Shown one piece after another: positions 50,080-64,000 of a DNA stretch of 64,000 bases (position 1 is its first letter; each line of letters starts with the position of its first letter). This DNA comes from Strix aluco (Eukaryota; Chordata; Aves; Strigiformes; Strigidae). The notes under the pieces were generated by a model. That model was not told where the DNA came from. It did not search any database and saw only the letters and a program-made list of their open reading frames with translations. The position numbers were made by a program, and so were the translations under genes. The stretch covers positions 25,170,264 to 25,234,263 of the forward strand of contig NC_133931.1 of the NCBI RefSeq assembly GCF_031877795.1, in the 5' to 3' direction.

Positions 50080-52849
50080 AGGATGTATCATGCCCTGCAA
50101 ACAATTTATAATCAGCCCTATCACTTGAAAAGCTCATGTTCACCAAAGGAGTCACTAAGAGGAGCAAGCTTCTCCCTTGCTTCCAAGCCTACTCCACTGG
50201 ATCATGCAGCTGAAGGTTTCCATTTTGCTGGAGAATGTTGTCATTCATGACATTATGCAGTGCTGAAGGAGCCAAACAGATTAAATGGACATCTGCCTTT
50301 CCAGTCTGCTATAAAAGTGGTTTAATACCAAGCAGTGTTTAAACAGTAAAACTGTCTGCAATTGCTGCTCTATAATCTGTGAGTAATCAATCAATCTCAA
50401 TGCTGAGCTTCCATTACCGCTTCTCTGCAAGCAGCTGGAAAAATTTCCAGGGCACATACTCCTTGTTTATACCCTAATGCTAAAGAGGAATTAAACACAG
50501 ATTCAGTCTGCATTCACAGTGATCCTGGCACACGTCAAGTCTCAGGCTTGTATTTTCAAAGCAAAGCACAGAAGATACTGTGAAACCTCCACTTACAACA
50601 GCTATTTGCCATGTTACTTCCCCTCTGAATGCATTACTGCAATAAATACCCTGAGGGCTTGCCAAAGCAAAGCAAAGTATCCCATCAGAGTCCTCATCCT
50701 TTCACTCTTTGAAACCTCAGCACCTCAGGAGAGAGCACAGGACGCAGCTGTGGTCCCGTGCCACCCACAGAGCTTGGCTGCTCCCACTTGAAGCCATCTG
50801 AGCAACAGCATCAAACTCAACATCTTTTTCGGACTTGTTGCTTGATGTTGTAATGACTGTGGGATTATGACTGTCGTGTTGGGGATTCAAAGGCTTACTT
50901 CTTTTAACAACATAATCTGTGTTGACACATTTTAGTTAAGATATAAGCGTCCCTCACTCTCAGAGCTACATGGACCCTGCCAGCAAAAGCTATGCACGCC
51001 AGCAGCTGACGTCCCTGCTCAAGAAAACTAAAGGTCTTTCCATTTAAGCAGGGGAAGGCCATGAAGGAGATGTGGGCACTCTGGCCCAGGCATGGGATTC
51101 ATAATGGAATGAGGCCAGAGCTAAAGACAGGTAGCTACCAGAGGCTCAGCGCACCTTGTGATGGGGTCACACCCAGATTACCCAGCCTTCCCAGCTGGAC
51201 GTCAACAGGCCCAAGCCATTCCTCTTACACAAGAGATGGCTTCCAGAGCGGATTAATGCTGAACCTTTTTATGTTCTTTTATTCTGTTGCAAATAGGTTG
51301 TTGCACAGTGCTCTCTGACACGGTATATAAAGCATATGACTAACATCCATCACCTGTTTGCCCCTTCATCCCCTCCCCAAAGCCAGGATTTCACATGGCA
51401 GAGCCTCTTGCTTTATCTGGAATGGGTGAACAGATTGTCCCACAAATGCACAAGTTACATCATTCAATATAGACACAGCAAAAGTGAAATCAGTTCTCCA
51501 TGATGGGGATCAGTCCCTGATTTCACACCTCTCAGCTGACAACTATTTTAAAGTTTATTCATCAATAAATTCTGAGTTTCCAGCAAGTGCCCATCAGGGT
51601 GGCTGGTCAGGACAAGTTGCCCAGCAGAAGGGCACTGCTCCTTGCAGTGCCGGTGCTCAGCTCTGATGCTGATTTGATGGTGTCTCCTATATGGGCTCGG
51701 GGTTTCATCTGACCTGTTGAAAAGCGCCACAGCCTAAAACACAACATCAGCCTTGGATGAAACCTAAAGTATTTTCCCAACATTATCTGCATCTACTCCT
51801 ACTCTCTGTGTCCCTCTCTGCTTGGCACAGGAAGGCAAAGGATCAAAGTGAGTCCCCCGAAGAGTCATATGCACATTCCTTTCCCTCTCAATATCTCTGT
51901 ACAATTAGCATAATCACTACAAATAGACTTCACTTGTAATTTTGAATCCACTGGCCTCATGCCCTCCAATTCAGGGCTTTAATACAGCGGCACTCTCAGA
52001 TGAGACTAAGGAGATGGAGAGACAGAAAGTCACTGTGCATTTCAGGCACCTAACTTTACTTCCATTCAGAGTAGCTAAATTTAAGACCAAAAGGTCTTTC
52101 TACAGATCAATGAAGAGAAGTATACTTCTCCAGAGTGCTGTTCACAGTCCGATTTTATGTCTGAATTTAGACTCATCAGTTAACAGTTAACAGCTGAACA
52201 GTCCTTCCAACACATGTTAAGCAAGGGAGTCAATCTCTGACTGAAATGGCACGTATAACGTCAGGTTCCGGTAGGTCTGAATGAGTTTTGGAATAACCCA
52301 GTAGAGAAGCACATTGCAAAGCCAGCAGATCTTCTGCATTTTCCAAGGGAACAATTACTGTGACAACAGCACATTTACGAGACTTGGCAAGAAACCTCAG
52401 TATCTCAGTACTGCCACAAGATGCACTGAAAAAAACCCCAAACCCCAAGACTTCGGGCTGCAGACCCATACTTTTGCAGCTGACTGTTCCAGTAAGAGAC
52501 CTCTGTTTATTTGTAATGACACAGTATAACCCAACCAAGTAGGTGACTCGTCCCTGGAGTGGGACAGCGGGTACTCATTCCTCTGGATGCTTTATAAGGA
52601 AAGAAAAAAAAAAGCAACCACAGCATAATTCCTGACTGCAGAGTTCTTTCAGCAAGAAGCAGCTGTATTTCTCTGGCCATGTACAGCAGCAGCTATTTCA
52701 GTTCTGAAGTATACAAGCACCCAGACATCACTGTCATGCAACCACATGTGTGGACCTGGCTGTATAGAAAACCAATTCTGCTGGCTAATTAGCACAGTAC
52801 TATGTGCCAAAAAAATTCTTCCAGGTAAACTTTTTACTTCTTATGGTGC

Positions 52850-53080
52850 TTATAGTCACTTGATAACTGCTATTAAAATTATATTGCTCCACACTTGGAG
52901 CACTGCAACTCTCCTCCAGTTGTTAATTCTACCCTGTACAGTCATTAAATGAATGGTAACATATATCAGATCCTTTCTCAATGACATCCAGCGTGTACAG
53001 GAGAATGCACACTGAACATAATGCTTTAGAAATAAGATTTTCCATGTGACACTTTGAGGAATGGAAACCAAAGGAGTTTT
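52850..53080 (+). mobile_element. Possible ancient CR1/L3-like relic
   Basis: Weak but ordered resemblance to the 3' coding part of CR1/L3 elements: TTGGAGCACTGCAA, then further on ATCCAGCGTGTACAGGAGAA, and then GACACTTTGAGGAATGG, in the same order and spacing as the usual ...GGAGCACTGCAT...GTCCAGAGGAGG...TATGAGGAACGG... words. No frame remains open. If real it is far older than the other CR1 copies here. Confidence 0.3.
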
Positions 53081-56000
53081 GCATTGCAATACGGTAATCA
53101 AAATCCACAAGATAGTACAAGTCTGAATAGTTGTGTTTCTCAGAAGGATGTAATGGTTTGTAAAACCTGCAGACTGTATATTTTACTTTATTTTCTCATT
53201 TACAATGAGAATGAAGTGTAATCTATTAAGACTTAAAATTAAACATCCCATATCTATCATGCAATGACACAGAAACCAGTCAAACCAGTTCAAAACTCAC
53301 AGTTCTTTCCTATGTAAAAGAGCACTGTATACCTATCAATTACAGAATAGCAGAAAAATTGACCTAAGGCCAACTTTAAATGTGAGATCTGCTTGTGTTA
53401 AAAAGTGCTTGAAATTTCTGGTAATTATACACCCACCCCACCTACAGACAATATTCCCTCAGCATAAGACAGCACTCCAGTTCCTATTCCCGTGTCACCT
53501 ACTTCTCTTTCGAGCCAGGCTACTGATAAATGCCCACACAGTATGAAAACCCTCTAAGGATACCTGCGTATAATACACTTACAGACAATGGTGTCCTGGT
53601 CAGCAAGATGAAATTACCTTACAGTGGCTTAGAAAAACCTTCCGAGAGGGACATGTTGTCCTAATGTAATAGGAGGCTGTGGGAACAAACAAGCCAAGAA
53701 CAAAACAAGACAATTATACAAAAGCAACTTCCCAGCTAATGTCTAAGAGGCAATTATAGGATATCAGCGTGCTTCCTGGCTCCAAGCTGAAGTACCATTG
53801 CTGTTCGTCAGCGGTAGGGGAAAAGGAAAAGAGAAAAAGCACAAACAAGTGTGGAGAATTTAAAACCCATTCCTGCAGAGCCCCAGGTGCCCAGAGGGTC
53901 AGGCTTAAAGTGAAGGATTCAGCTCCAAAGACACCTACTTTTAGGCAGGCATTTGCCTTGAGCTCTGTGTCCAAAATCCTATTTTAATCAGTGGAAATCT
54001 AGTCACTGCAGCCAGGGGAGCCCTGTTGAGCTTCCTAAACACAGGCATTGCTTGGGATGTCTCAGGCACCCTGCATTGTCCCAGCTCCTGCTCCAGATGG
54101 ACATGTGCCTCCTGCAGGTCCCATCACACCTTCCAGGACTGTGCAGACTTCCCAGCGCCAGAAGGTATCTCAAATGGCACAAAAGGTTAAGATAATTTGT
54201 CTTCTCTGTCCCACACTGGGAGGGCAGGAGTTGCAGGCTGAAGGAGGAGGCTGTCTCTGAATCAGGGACTGGTCTGTGGCATACAAGACAAAGGACCCTG
54301 AATGAAGGTTGCACAGATGTCTGAAACACTTATGGAATGCTCAGCTTTGTAACCTCAGCACACACTCTCTATACACAGATATTGAATATAACATGAGTGA
54401 AGCCTGGCTTAAGCCCCTTCAGTGACAGCAACTCCTGCACAGCAGGACAAGCTTTGGAGAGCGCTCCAGGGTGTCACCCAAGAGGTCTTCTAGGGTCCAC
54501 TTACATCACCTATAAACTCCTTGGATGACGAGGTCTGGGCCAAACCCTCAGATGCTCCTCACAACAGAAGTTGTCAATGCAGACTTCCGTATCCCAGGTG
54601 TGCAAGATGATTACACAGGATACACGAACTACAATCAATAATTTTTTCTCTCAGGTTGACTTTTCTAACTAAAAATGCCAAGCACTGAAAAAGAAAGTTT
54701 CCAAACCTTCAAAGCTAATTTAAATAAACTGTTGCTTATAAAAGTCAGAACACCACTACATCTTTGTATCACAAACCTATTAGACAATTTTTCTAACAAA
54801 TAGAAAACCAAGAACCCCAATCTTTGCCTTCCTCACCATGACTTAGAATTGCTTAAACTGGTTCCCCTTGCTGCTGTGGGAAAGACCTTGAGAACCAGCA
54901 ATAGCTCCTGCACCAGTGAAGGGGCACGTCTAAGCTGTCCAGTACCCTGTTGAGCTCTCCTGCAGATCACTAAGTTCCCCTCATCCCCTGCCACCTCCAA
55001 CACATCCATGTCAGAGGCTGTGGGAGCGCAGGCTGCTACAGCAGCCACGGCTTCCTGCGGAAGACACAATCCCCCTCCCCTTTGCCATAGTGAAAAGCTG
55101 AGGGCATGGTGGGAAAGAGGAGGGCACCAGGCTTGCGCTGTCCTGGCTCCGCAGTGAAAGATCAGCATTTTTACCAGCCCTGGGCTCCACAACTACATAG
55201 AAAATAATTTTCAGTCTTACGCCTGTGGACACAGGCATGGGATTACAAGATGTCACGTTAGTTGTACCTACACCATAAGAGCTGAAGAAAATACCCTGAT
55301 TTGGAGCAACCTCTACTATCATTTCAGTGCATATAGCTACAAGGTGATTTACACAGATTTACATGTAGCTTTTCAGCAGATCTCAGCCACATGGCCCCTT
55401 TGCAAAACCAAGGTGAGTCTTCAAGGGACATTAAAAAGAACTTCCAGGCTGCAATCCTAAAGTGGATCTTATATTAGATGGGCAGTTGAAGACAGCAAAG
55501 TGGAGCATTACCAGCTGCCTGTGTTAAAATGTTAAAACACCTGTAGATCTTCTACTTCTAGAGTTTCTCATTGTACAGATCACCAGTCATATTTATACAG
55601 AGATTAGCAGAAAAACTGGGTGAACATCTCGTTCTTTCTTCAAGGCCAGAAAGACACGTCCAGGCGGGATTTGCAAAGGCTGATGCATTATTACTGATGT
55701 TTCCCTCTTGGCTGGATTAAGACAGAAATTGGCCAGGCAGGCAAGCTGATAGTAGCTGTCCCCTCCTCATCAAGGTGTTGATGAAAACTCCAAATAAAGC
55801 TTCCAAAATAAATGCTACTAAGACATTTTTAGGGTATAGGCACACCCCAAAACCTCATAAAACAACAAGAGGCCTTTTGTTCTCTTGACTGAAGGCCAAG
55901 AATTTCAGAGCACTCCACTGAAAGCTAACCAGAAAGGCTACCTATTTCCTTCCTTCCCAGGATCTCAAAAACACTAGCAATGGTATTTTTCTTCAACCAT

Positions 56001-59000
56001 AAATCAGACTGCCTACTAACACACTCCAGAACGGTATGTAGAATGTAATTTGTACAGGCAGTCAAAAAAAAAATAAAATGCATGACTGTACTCCATACTG
56101 CACTCACTTCTATTAAGAACAGTCACTTCGCTTTATTGCAATCATTCTAAAGGGAATAAAAGGACAAATTTAGAAAAAAAATAAAGCTCTATACATAAGA
56201 CACACATACACACAAAAAACCCCTCACAAAATCCAGACACCACCAAGGAAGGACAAGTCCCAGATTTTAATACCTCTATATGCTTGAGGTCTGTGATTAA
56301 GTTAAACACAGGAGTGATTAACTTTTGTGCAAGTAACATGTAAGCTTTACTGCATATACAAAAAGAAAGCCTTGACAGCTTCCTACAAAACAGGCATTCC
56401 CACAGGGGCTTTTAATTTCTTTTAAAAAGAAGTACCTCTTGTGAGGAACAGAAAACAATACAAAAACTCCTCACAACAGCTAAGGATCACAACATGGGCT
56501 GTGGGGGACAGAAGGGTTTTTTTTAATCTTTATCTGGTTTAGAAAACTTGCATATACTTCTAAATTTCCTTGATTTCCACATGAAGTGTAGTTGCTGCAA
56601 TAACAGGAGTCCCATGTAACTAGAAGTCATTAGCAAACTCTATACTCCATGTATGTTCTGTCCTTTTAAGGCAGAAAACATGTTCCCAGTTTAAATTTGC
56701 TCAATTAACTCTATTATCTGGGCCTAAAATTTTCCCTGTGTGAAATGAGACATCATCTAAATGTTTCTACTGCTTTCAAATACATGGGCAAGATTTGTCC
56801 GCGTCTTGATGATACTGCCTTGAACCAGTAGCATTAAATCAAACATCTCTTACTTTAGGAAGGAATGAGCATTATTTTCAAAATTGATACAGCATAAGTA
56901 CTATGCATAAATTTAGACTTACTTATTTGGGGGTAACTTTCCCCAACAGCAAAATCCTAAGGCTGCTTCTGACAACATGAGAAAAAGACCTTTATTTTGT
57001 TGAAACTACTGCCTGAGAGATGTCCCCTCTTCAGCATCTGTAATGAAACCCACCTTGTGTGGGTTGAACCCACAGCACAAGTAATATTACTGCCCTTGGA
57101 AGAAGCAGTCTTAAATTATAGAAACCTGTTCCTGATCATTACTGATGAGAGGGGAAAAAGAAAAGTTTAGCTGAATGCAGGCTTTAGCATATTCCTCTAA
57201 GGTTACAGGTTGCTGAAACACTGAAGCCAAGCCAGAGAGGTATTTTTCTCCCTCAGAAATAATTAAATCACATTAGAAAAACCAAAAAAAATTAGAGCAG
57301 ATGTAGCCTACAAACCTATCTTTTATATTGGACACTAATTGAAAAAGATACAAAACCAAATAAGTTTAGGAAAACATTAACCTTAATTATATTGTGAAAA
57401 TCCATGGCCGTTAAACAATCACCCACATCTGATACTTACCTTATTATGTGCCTTAAGTAAAACTGAGTACCTAGCTCAAGGGAATCCCTGCTTAAAAATT
57501 AAACATAAGTAAACTGAAGCACAATAAGCCTCCATGATTTAAATGCAATACTCCTAAGTACAGTCATGAAACAAAAATCATACTACAGCATGTCATTTGA
57601 GATTGTGTTTAGAAAGATACACCATTAGCGGACCAAATCTATTAGCAGAGAATGCAGCAATTCCTGCCAAGCTGTTTGATAGAAAGCAGGCACTGATAGA
57701 ACCTAATCTGTACAACTTCCCATTAGCAATACCACTTCCTAAAGGGAAGGCATTAAGGTTGAAGGGTTCTCAGAGCAGCTACTGCAATTCACTATATAGA
57801 GCAAAGCAAATCTAGCAGAATTACTTTTCTAAAAGGTAAAATGGTCATCCCGAGATGTCATTCCAAATCAGAATTATTTAACGCTCCTTACCAGAGATGG
57901 ACTTGTAGCATACTATAGAATTTGCAAGTAATTTAGTTATTTACTTTTTACAGGCGCTCAAATGGGACTTGTTATCCAGTCCCCCTCCTTCTACCTCAGC
58001 TGTTGGCCATGCTGAAGGCAACACTGCTGTCACTTCTGGTTTAGATAAAAAGATGTCAGTGCTCACTCAGTGCTGTGTCGAGAAATACTCTGACACAGCA
58101 TGGATCTGTATTTTTATCTCTCCACAATCTCATTGAGGACTACAGCTTTCTTTTACATAGCTGAAGTATCAAGTTTTAGCAAGGAGGCTGTAACACTGAG
58201 CTTAGTACCACCTCTCTTGAAACTCTGATAACCAGGAAAAAAATGCCCCCCTCTTAGTAGCCTTTTATTATGAAATAGTTATTCATAGATTCCTGAAATA
58301 CCTGCAATTCTTTTCATTCACCACAAAGAAACTCTTACAAAGCTTAATGAATTGCAGAAACATTATACACTAACAAAGGCAAGATGCTTCAAGAAACAGG
58401 AGGAATGCTCATTCAGTATCACACAACACTGAAGAAAATGGCATAGGAAGTTAACAACATAAAAAAAAAAAAGTGCATTTTATAAAAACTTCCCACAGAA
58501 TATATGTAAAGGTATAAAACCAGAAAAAATAAATTTATAATGCATACACTTTCTAAAATTGAGCAGTTTAAGGTGAGTTATGGGAAGAGAGTTAAAGATA
58601 TGGGTCTATGGTAAAATACTGTTGTTTCCACATAAACGTGACATAAACTATAGATTATACTCTCCTCGTCAAGTTCTTCAAAAGGCCAATGAAGCAGGGT
58701 GAGGTGACATGCTAGCAGAAACCCCACACTGCAGATTATACTGTGCTTTCAAACTCACACCACACCTTTTTTGAGGTGTACTCCCTCAGCATATCTGAGA
58801 GGAGAGAGGTCCAAAGCTGAAGTTTCACTTGGAAAAGGGGAGGGGGAAAAGCTTCCTCTGCATATTTTCCTTTTATCAACATTAAACAAGCAGGTGTCAC
58901 ACACCTTGAGGGACAAATACAGGTCATATCAACTGCTGGTACCAGCCAAGTCACTACACCAATACGATTTGGCAACCTGCTTCCCCAAGAGTCACACACA

Positions 59001-62000
59001 AAGCATGGCTGCTGGAATTTCACTCAAATAAAACAGCTGCCACAAAGAAAAAACACTTTGCCATGTAGCCCACACCAGTTTCTTCTACTTTCCAAGGCAC
59101 CACCCACCCTTTGCTGCTGGTGAGGCAGCCTCAGAAGGTGACCAGCCCTCCATCACCAAGGTCAGACCTGCCCATGGGAGAAGCTGGTACCACAGTGAGC
59201 ACCTCACACAGCCGGGCCAGGGTTTGCCATATCATATGTGAGCATCCAGGTGCAGGTCGCTGCCTGCCAGTTACTCCTCAAATGGGAGGAAGGCCTCACT
59301 AACAGAGAGCAAAGGAAGTCTCATCACCTGAGCTCTGAGACTGAAGTGGTAAAAGAATGAAGGGAAAGAAAGGAAGAAAAGGATATACTAGGGCAGGTGT
59401 AATAAAGGTGTAATTTCCCAGTATAGCTTCTCTTCAGTAGAGTACCTCAAATTATACAGTGTCAAATGTCACCTAGTAGCAAAGATGGGTGACATAAAGG
59501 CTGAGCAACTGCAGAAACAAAACATGCTGAATAAAACTGTGATTGCAGAAAGGCGGCTTTTCACCGCTAATACACCCCAAGCGGATAAATTATGGGGAAA
59601 GTCCTATTACATGGAAATTCAGCCTCCTGGGAATTCAAACAGTTAGCAGCCAGTTCTAATTTTAATCACATTCATCTGCCAGACTAACAGCAGAGCGGGA
59701 AGGATTTGGCTTTGCCAAATCCTCTGGAGTGGAGCAGAACTGACTATGGGCTTTGGAGGTACGACCTTACTGCACTCACCACAGGGCACGTACCTACAAA
59801 TCCTGCCAACTTCCCAGTCCAGGGGCAGAGCAAACAGCTTCAGAGGAACAGAGGAGTGAGCAGTTTCAAGCAAAATATTCCACCCCAATAAACTAGACCT
59901 CATCTGTGCCTGATCCATACAGGACACGACACCAAAGTTTCTCTGGCAGGAAACAAAGAACAGAATCAGAAATATAAATGATTCCAGGGATGGTATGTAA
60001 GCATGTAAGAGCAGAATTAAGGCCTCAGTACATTTGTCACATGTGGCATCAACTTTGGAGGACCCAACTCTGCAACGTCACTGAGGTCCACATGCACAAC
60101 CTCTGCACTCCTAGACCAGTGCCTAAACCTGGTACAAGTTGGCCAACTCAACTCAAGACCAAAGTCTACAGCTGCAGATTCCCAGATGCTACAGTGCGAT
60201 TCCAGCCCTTACAAACATCCACTGCTTGTGCTGTGTGGAGTATCCTCAAGCAGGAGCAAGGCAGTGGCCATCCAACAGCCTGGGCTTCAGCCAGGCCTGG
60301 GCTGCAGCTCCAGAGACAGGCAAGATGCCATGGTTTTATCCCTACACTGCTTAGTAGTTCGACTTTGGGGCGGGGGTGAGGATTTGGGAGGAGAGAAGAG
60401 CAGGCAACTGCCAGTAATCAAGTCAGAAATACAAGAGTGCTTCACAAATAAGTCTGCAAGAAGAACTTGGAATGGAAAGTATTACTTAACTGAAATGGGG
60501 ACATCATACATGTGTTGTGTTTCAGTCACACTTAGGAATGACGGTAACAGAATTACACAGGCAATGACAACCACTGGTTTCCTTCACGTGAGGCACAGAA
60601 GAAACATCCTTTCTTCCAGTTAGAATGGTGGCAACTTGTCAAGACTCAACAGACTTCTGTCATTTCAATTCCTTCTCTGAAGGGCTGACCAAAATAAGTG
60701 AGCCACTTGTACAGGACTCTTTTCTGGAGTTACTCATCTTTTCCACTGAGACAATTCCATGCTTGTCTGCAGTGATCTGCATCCCCTCTCTCAGCTGCAT
60801 TCCTAGCTTTAATTGCCAAACACAGCACATATATACACAGCCAAACACTTTGGTATATATAATTTGATTCATTTTTTATTTTTTGAAAGAAGCAACAGTT
60901 CCTAGGACAAACTTGTAAGGCAGCCAGCTACCTCTTCTCTGCGTTTGTCAGCTCCTCCTGCTCAGCCTGGGATATGCAAGCTGCTCCACCCAGCACAACA
61001 CTTGGGTTTTGCTTCCTTCACAGTTTTTTCATGAAGATACAGTACTGAATAAAGCAACCTGTGCAGTGTTAGTCTAAGTGTTCATGCCATTCAGTGCTTA
61101 TACTGAATTCTTATACCATTCTTTTACCATTCTTTCCTTCCTCTAGAGCACTAAAATTGATTGCATTATTTTGTAAGTTCATAAATAAATAGACTTCCAG
61201 CAGACAAAGGCATGCTCTGGCCTGTCTTGGATCAATCCAAAACCATGAAACCACTTTGTGGAGCATTTTAACAGAGCCAACAAGCCCTCCAACTGACCAC
61301 TGGGTCCCTTTTCGCCCAGTGCTCTGCTACCACTTTTGGATTAGGATTTGCCCACAACCTGTGACTCTGAGCTTGGACCTCCATCAGATGCCCCCCGCAC
61401 ATGCCTCACGTTATGCACAATAAGGAGTCTCACCAGGGACCCCATTTGGGCTTGCTCAGCGTACTTGGGGCATATGCTTAAGTCATGGATTGCATCTGAT
61501 TTGCTTTTTTCCTTTTTTTTTAATTAATGCTGTAATGGACTGCTCTGAAAATACAAGTTCTCTTCTTCTTTTGTTTTATTTACTTATTTACAACTCTAAA
61601 ATACTTTAGGGCACCATACAAGTATGTGCTGTACTTTAAATACCTACAGTCTTTTTATTTGGCACTATTAACAATTGAGAGGTCCTAGAAAATGAGATAG
61701 ATGCAAGAGTAACAAAGAATAATGCGTGGGATCTAACCTGAACATCACCACCAGGCTCCTCAGACAGCATCTACTGCACATATCTAACATGTGAAGCCCA
61801 CCTGGAGCCCAGCTTACACCTGTCACAACACAAACTATCACAGTTGCAGAAAGTTTTGTTTAAAGGTCAACAATCACCAGAAGCTGAAGAGATCCAAGCG
61901 AGGTGATGGATCAACCACTATTTAGTGTTTATGCAACCAAAGCACTTTCTTCAGCAGCATCTAGTCACAAGTAGAGACTGTGGTTGTCCTAAATCCCAGC

Positions 62001-63172
62001 AAAATAAAGACCATCATCCAGCAGAGCAAAGCACATGCACTAACAGATGTGGACTCCTGCAACAAGTAATCGCTGCCAGCTCGACCTCTCTCCCTTGATG
62101 ACTGAAATCCTCAAGCCTCCTGATTTAGCTTGGCTTCAGCTACTGAGGCCACGTGGTGAAGCCATGGCCCCTGGCACACAGGCAGACCCCAGGCAGCACT
62201 TGTCCCAACTTTGCCATCACACACCAACAGCAGGGCTGCCAAGACCCTCCACCGTGGGAGGAGAAAAGGGTCAGTGAGGTAACCGAGCAGTGACCATGGG
62301 GCAGCGTGGGGCTCCTAGCCATGTGCCCAGCCCACTTGCTCCCCAGCAAGGACACAGCTGACAGCAGAGCCGAGGAACCTCCAAGCCACCCCAGCCCTCC
62401 TCCACCTCTGCAGAGGTGCCATGGGGGGCTTGGGGCACCAGCCCCAAGGGGGCTGGCAGCAGGGCTCAGGCAGGAGGGGTGCCCACCCCACTGCTGGCAC
62501 TACTGACATACTTGGGAAATTAAGACAGCCACACTTCTCTGAATGTCCTTCTCATGCTGGTTCAAACATCCACTTAATTTGGGGATACATTTCCTTAAGC
62601 CATAAGCATGAAACAGTCAACACTTCTCTGCATCCATCAGAGTCACTGATGGATACCTAGCATGACCTTTCCTTTCCTAAATAAATTAAGTTCTGCTAAA
62701 TCTAAATCATATGTGCACACAGAGATACAGAAACAAAAACAGCTTGGAAGAGGGGTGAAGAGAGAGCTGTGAGAAAGTAAGGAACTACTTTTTTTTTAAG
62801 AATCACTTTAGTGAAGCCTATTAAAAAAAAATCTGTTTTGAAAGGCATCATGATGAATGAAAAGTTTTGTGTGCTTGTCACTCTGCACCTGTACAGGACA
62901 GACTTCAAACATTTCCTCTGTTGCTGAGAAGCCACCTAAACTTCTACCTTTCTCTGACATACCATATTTATTTTTATTGCTCGATGCTTATTCCTCTAAA
63001 AATCAAAGTGGTAGAGAAATAGATTTGTATCTATCTGTATCTATTATCAAAACAAGTAACAGGTCAGCTATCTTTGGCATGCTTTCACTCTTGTAAGAAA
63101 AACAACACCACCTTTCTGTATTCCCTTTTCTACCTGAGATTATTCCATCCTTCAGTGTCTCCAAAGCTACCC

Positions 63173-63188
63173 TTTTTTTTTTTTTTTT
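63173..63188. repeat. Homopolymer T16
   Basis: Sixteen T in a row on the plus strand (A16 on the SDC2-sense strand), in SDC2 intron 1. Confidence 0.9.
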
Positions 63189-64000
63189 GGTATGCTGGAA
63201 TAAGATCTTCAATTACTACAGCACAAACTTCACTCAAGTTGATGGCATTTGCTCAGGTACAACCAAGAGTAAAAGCAAGAGTATCTCAAATTTCTTAATG
63301 TAAATTAAGGAATGCTCTAGAATATTTTTCTCAGAAGCACATGAGGAAAAGGATGATATTAACATGAGCTACTTTATGCTGCATTTCTTGAATATTCAAC
63401 AGTGAATACCATCTTGATCCCAACTCTGGTTTTGGTAGCAATAACGTGATGGAGGGGAAGAAACAAATGCGGGTTTGTGAGAAAGAGGGAAGGAAGAAAA
63501 AGACATCACACAGCAGTTATATAGCTTACAAAACTGCTTACTACAAAACATAATCATGTTCTGTAAAGCTTGAAGCAATGTATTTTCATCCAAAGGATAC
63601 CTGCAAAGTTGAGGTCTGTTCATTCCTACAACTCTGCTTTGCATCCAACCAAGATAACATCTGGTTAAGTTTCCCCAAACTTAAGTGGTTGCAAGGTCAG
63701 CCTTTACTTCACCAAAAGCAGAGAGGTCCTGCACACCCCTGCCAAGCTGCCCATGTCGTCCTTAGGGCACCCTTCCCACCAGGTGCAGGACAGAAGAGGC
63801 TGAGCTGGGAACAGGCACGCGAGCACAGACACCACAGCCCTGGTGCTGCTGTTCACCCGCGGCATGCTCAAAGGAGCCATCGCCATTTACTGTATCGCAT
63901 GAATGCCTGCTAGCTATGGGATGAATTATGCATTTGGGATAGCACCAGTTTCTATTTTCACAGAGCTGAGGCAGCCATGTGCAGCTGGAGGACTGAACTC

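Larger units (their letters stand above)
33399..64000 (-). other. SDC2: SDC2 intron 1 (3' part, runs off the window)
   Basis: At least 30.6 kb upstream of exon 2 with no frame that resembles the syndecan signal-peptide exon and no CpG island of promoter strength, so exon 1 and the promoter should lie beyond 64000. A very long first intron is also normal for mammalian SDC2. The intron contains one CR1 3' end (45.6 kb), a possible older CR1 relic (52.85 kb), homopolymer tracts, small palindromes and an AT-rich stretch around 42.5-43.1 kb that looks like a regulatory element. Moderately GC-rich islands near 44.4-44.7 and 62.1-62.5 kb are poor in CpG and carry only chance open frames. Confidence 0.8.

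Noticed and set aside
60360..60400. G-rich run near 60365-60390 as a quadruplex
   Set aside because: Only two solid G runs (GGGG, GGGGG) and one GGG; the fourth tract is just GG, so the motif is incomplete.
1..64000. CRISPR arrays, bacterial operons, tRNA or rRNA genes
   Set aside because: No regularly spaced repeats, no ribosomal or tRNA-like cloverleaf sequence, and the gene structure is plainly spliced vertebrate DNA.

Overview
The window is nuclear DNA of a vertebrate, almost certainly a bird. It is AT-rich with long introns and GT-AG spliced exons, one CpG island and few interspersed repeats. The repeats I can recognise are all CR1 retrotransposons with the avian 3' end, whose tail repeats a TTCTATGATTCTATG-like unit. 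I cannot name the species.

The one gene that can be read as protein is SDC2 (syndecan-2), on the minus strand. Coding exons 2 to 5 lie at 33398-33287, 26392-26259, 25492-25357 and 24118-23955. All splice sites are canonical, intron phases are 0, 1, 0, 1, and segment lengths match my recollection of the human protein (201 residues if the signal-peptide exon adds 20). A long AT-rich 3'UTR probably ends near 21.89 kb, after two AATAAA signals. Exon 1 is not visible and should lie beyond 64000, so 33399-64000 is the 3' part of a very long first intron.

Left of SDC2 there is about 10 kb of apparent intergenic DNA, then a CpG island at about 11.04-11.99 kb. It has a strong minus-strand splice donor at 11552-11551 and a GC box just upstream. 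In vertebrates CPQ (carboxypeptidase Q) lies just downstream of SDC2 in the same orientation, so I read the island as the CPQ promoter with a non-coding first exon, and 1-11550 as part of CPQ intron 1. This rests on remembered synteny and the donor; no CPQ coding exon is in the window.

Repeats: a minus-strand CR1 at 4313-5066 is split by a plus-strand CR1 that has its own internal deletion; a CR1 3' end lies at 45609-45730; a possible ancient CR1/L3-like relic lies near 52.85-53.08 kb. There are also homopolymer tracts, a TA-rich block, two short tandem duplications, several perfect palindromes and a GC-rich foldback in SDC2 intron 2.

I found no evidence of a new multi-gene system. The points most worth checking are an extra tandem Ser-Gly in the SDC2 glycosaminoglycan region, a cysteine replacing a serine in its cytoplasmic tail, the GC-rich foldback at 26.7-27.3 kb, an exon-like open frame at 8.3-8.5 kb, and palindromic regulatory-looking sites at 17.5 kb and 42.6 kb.
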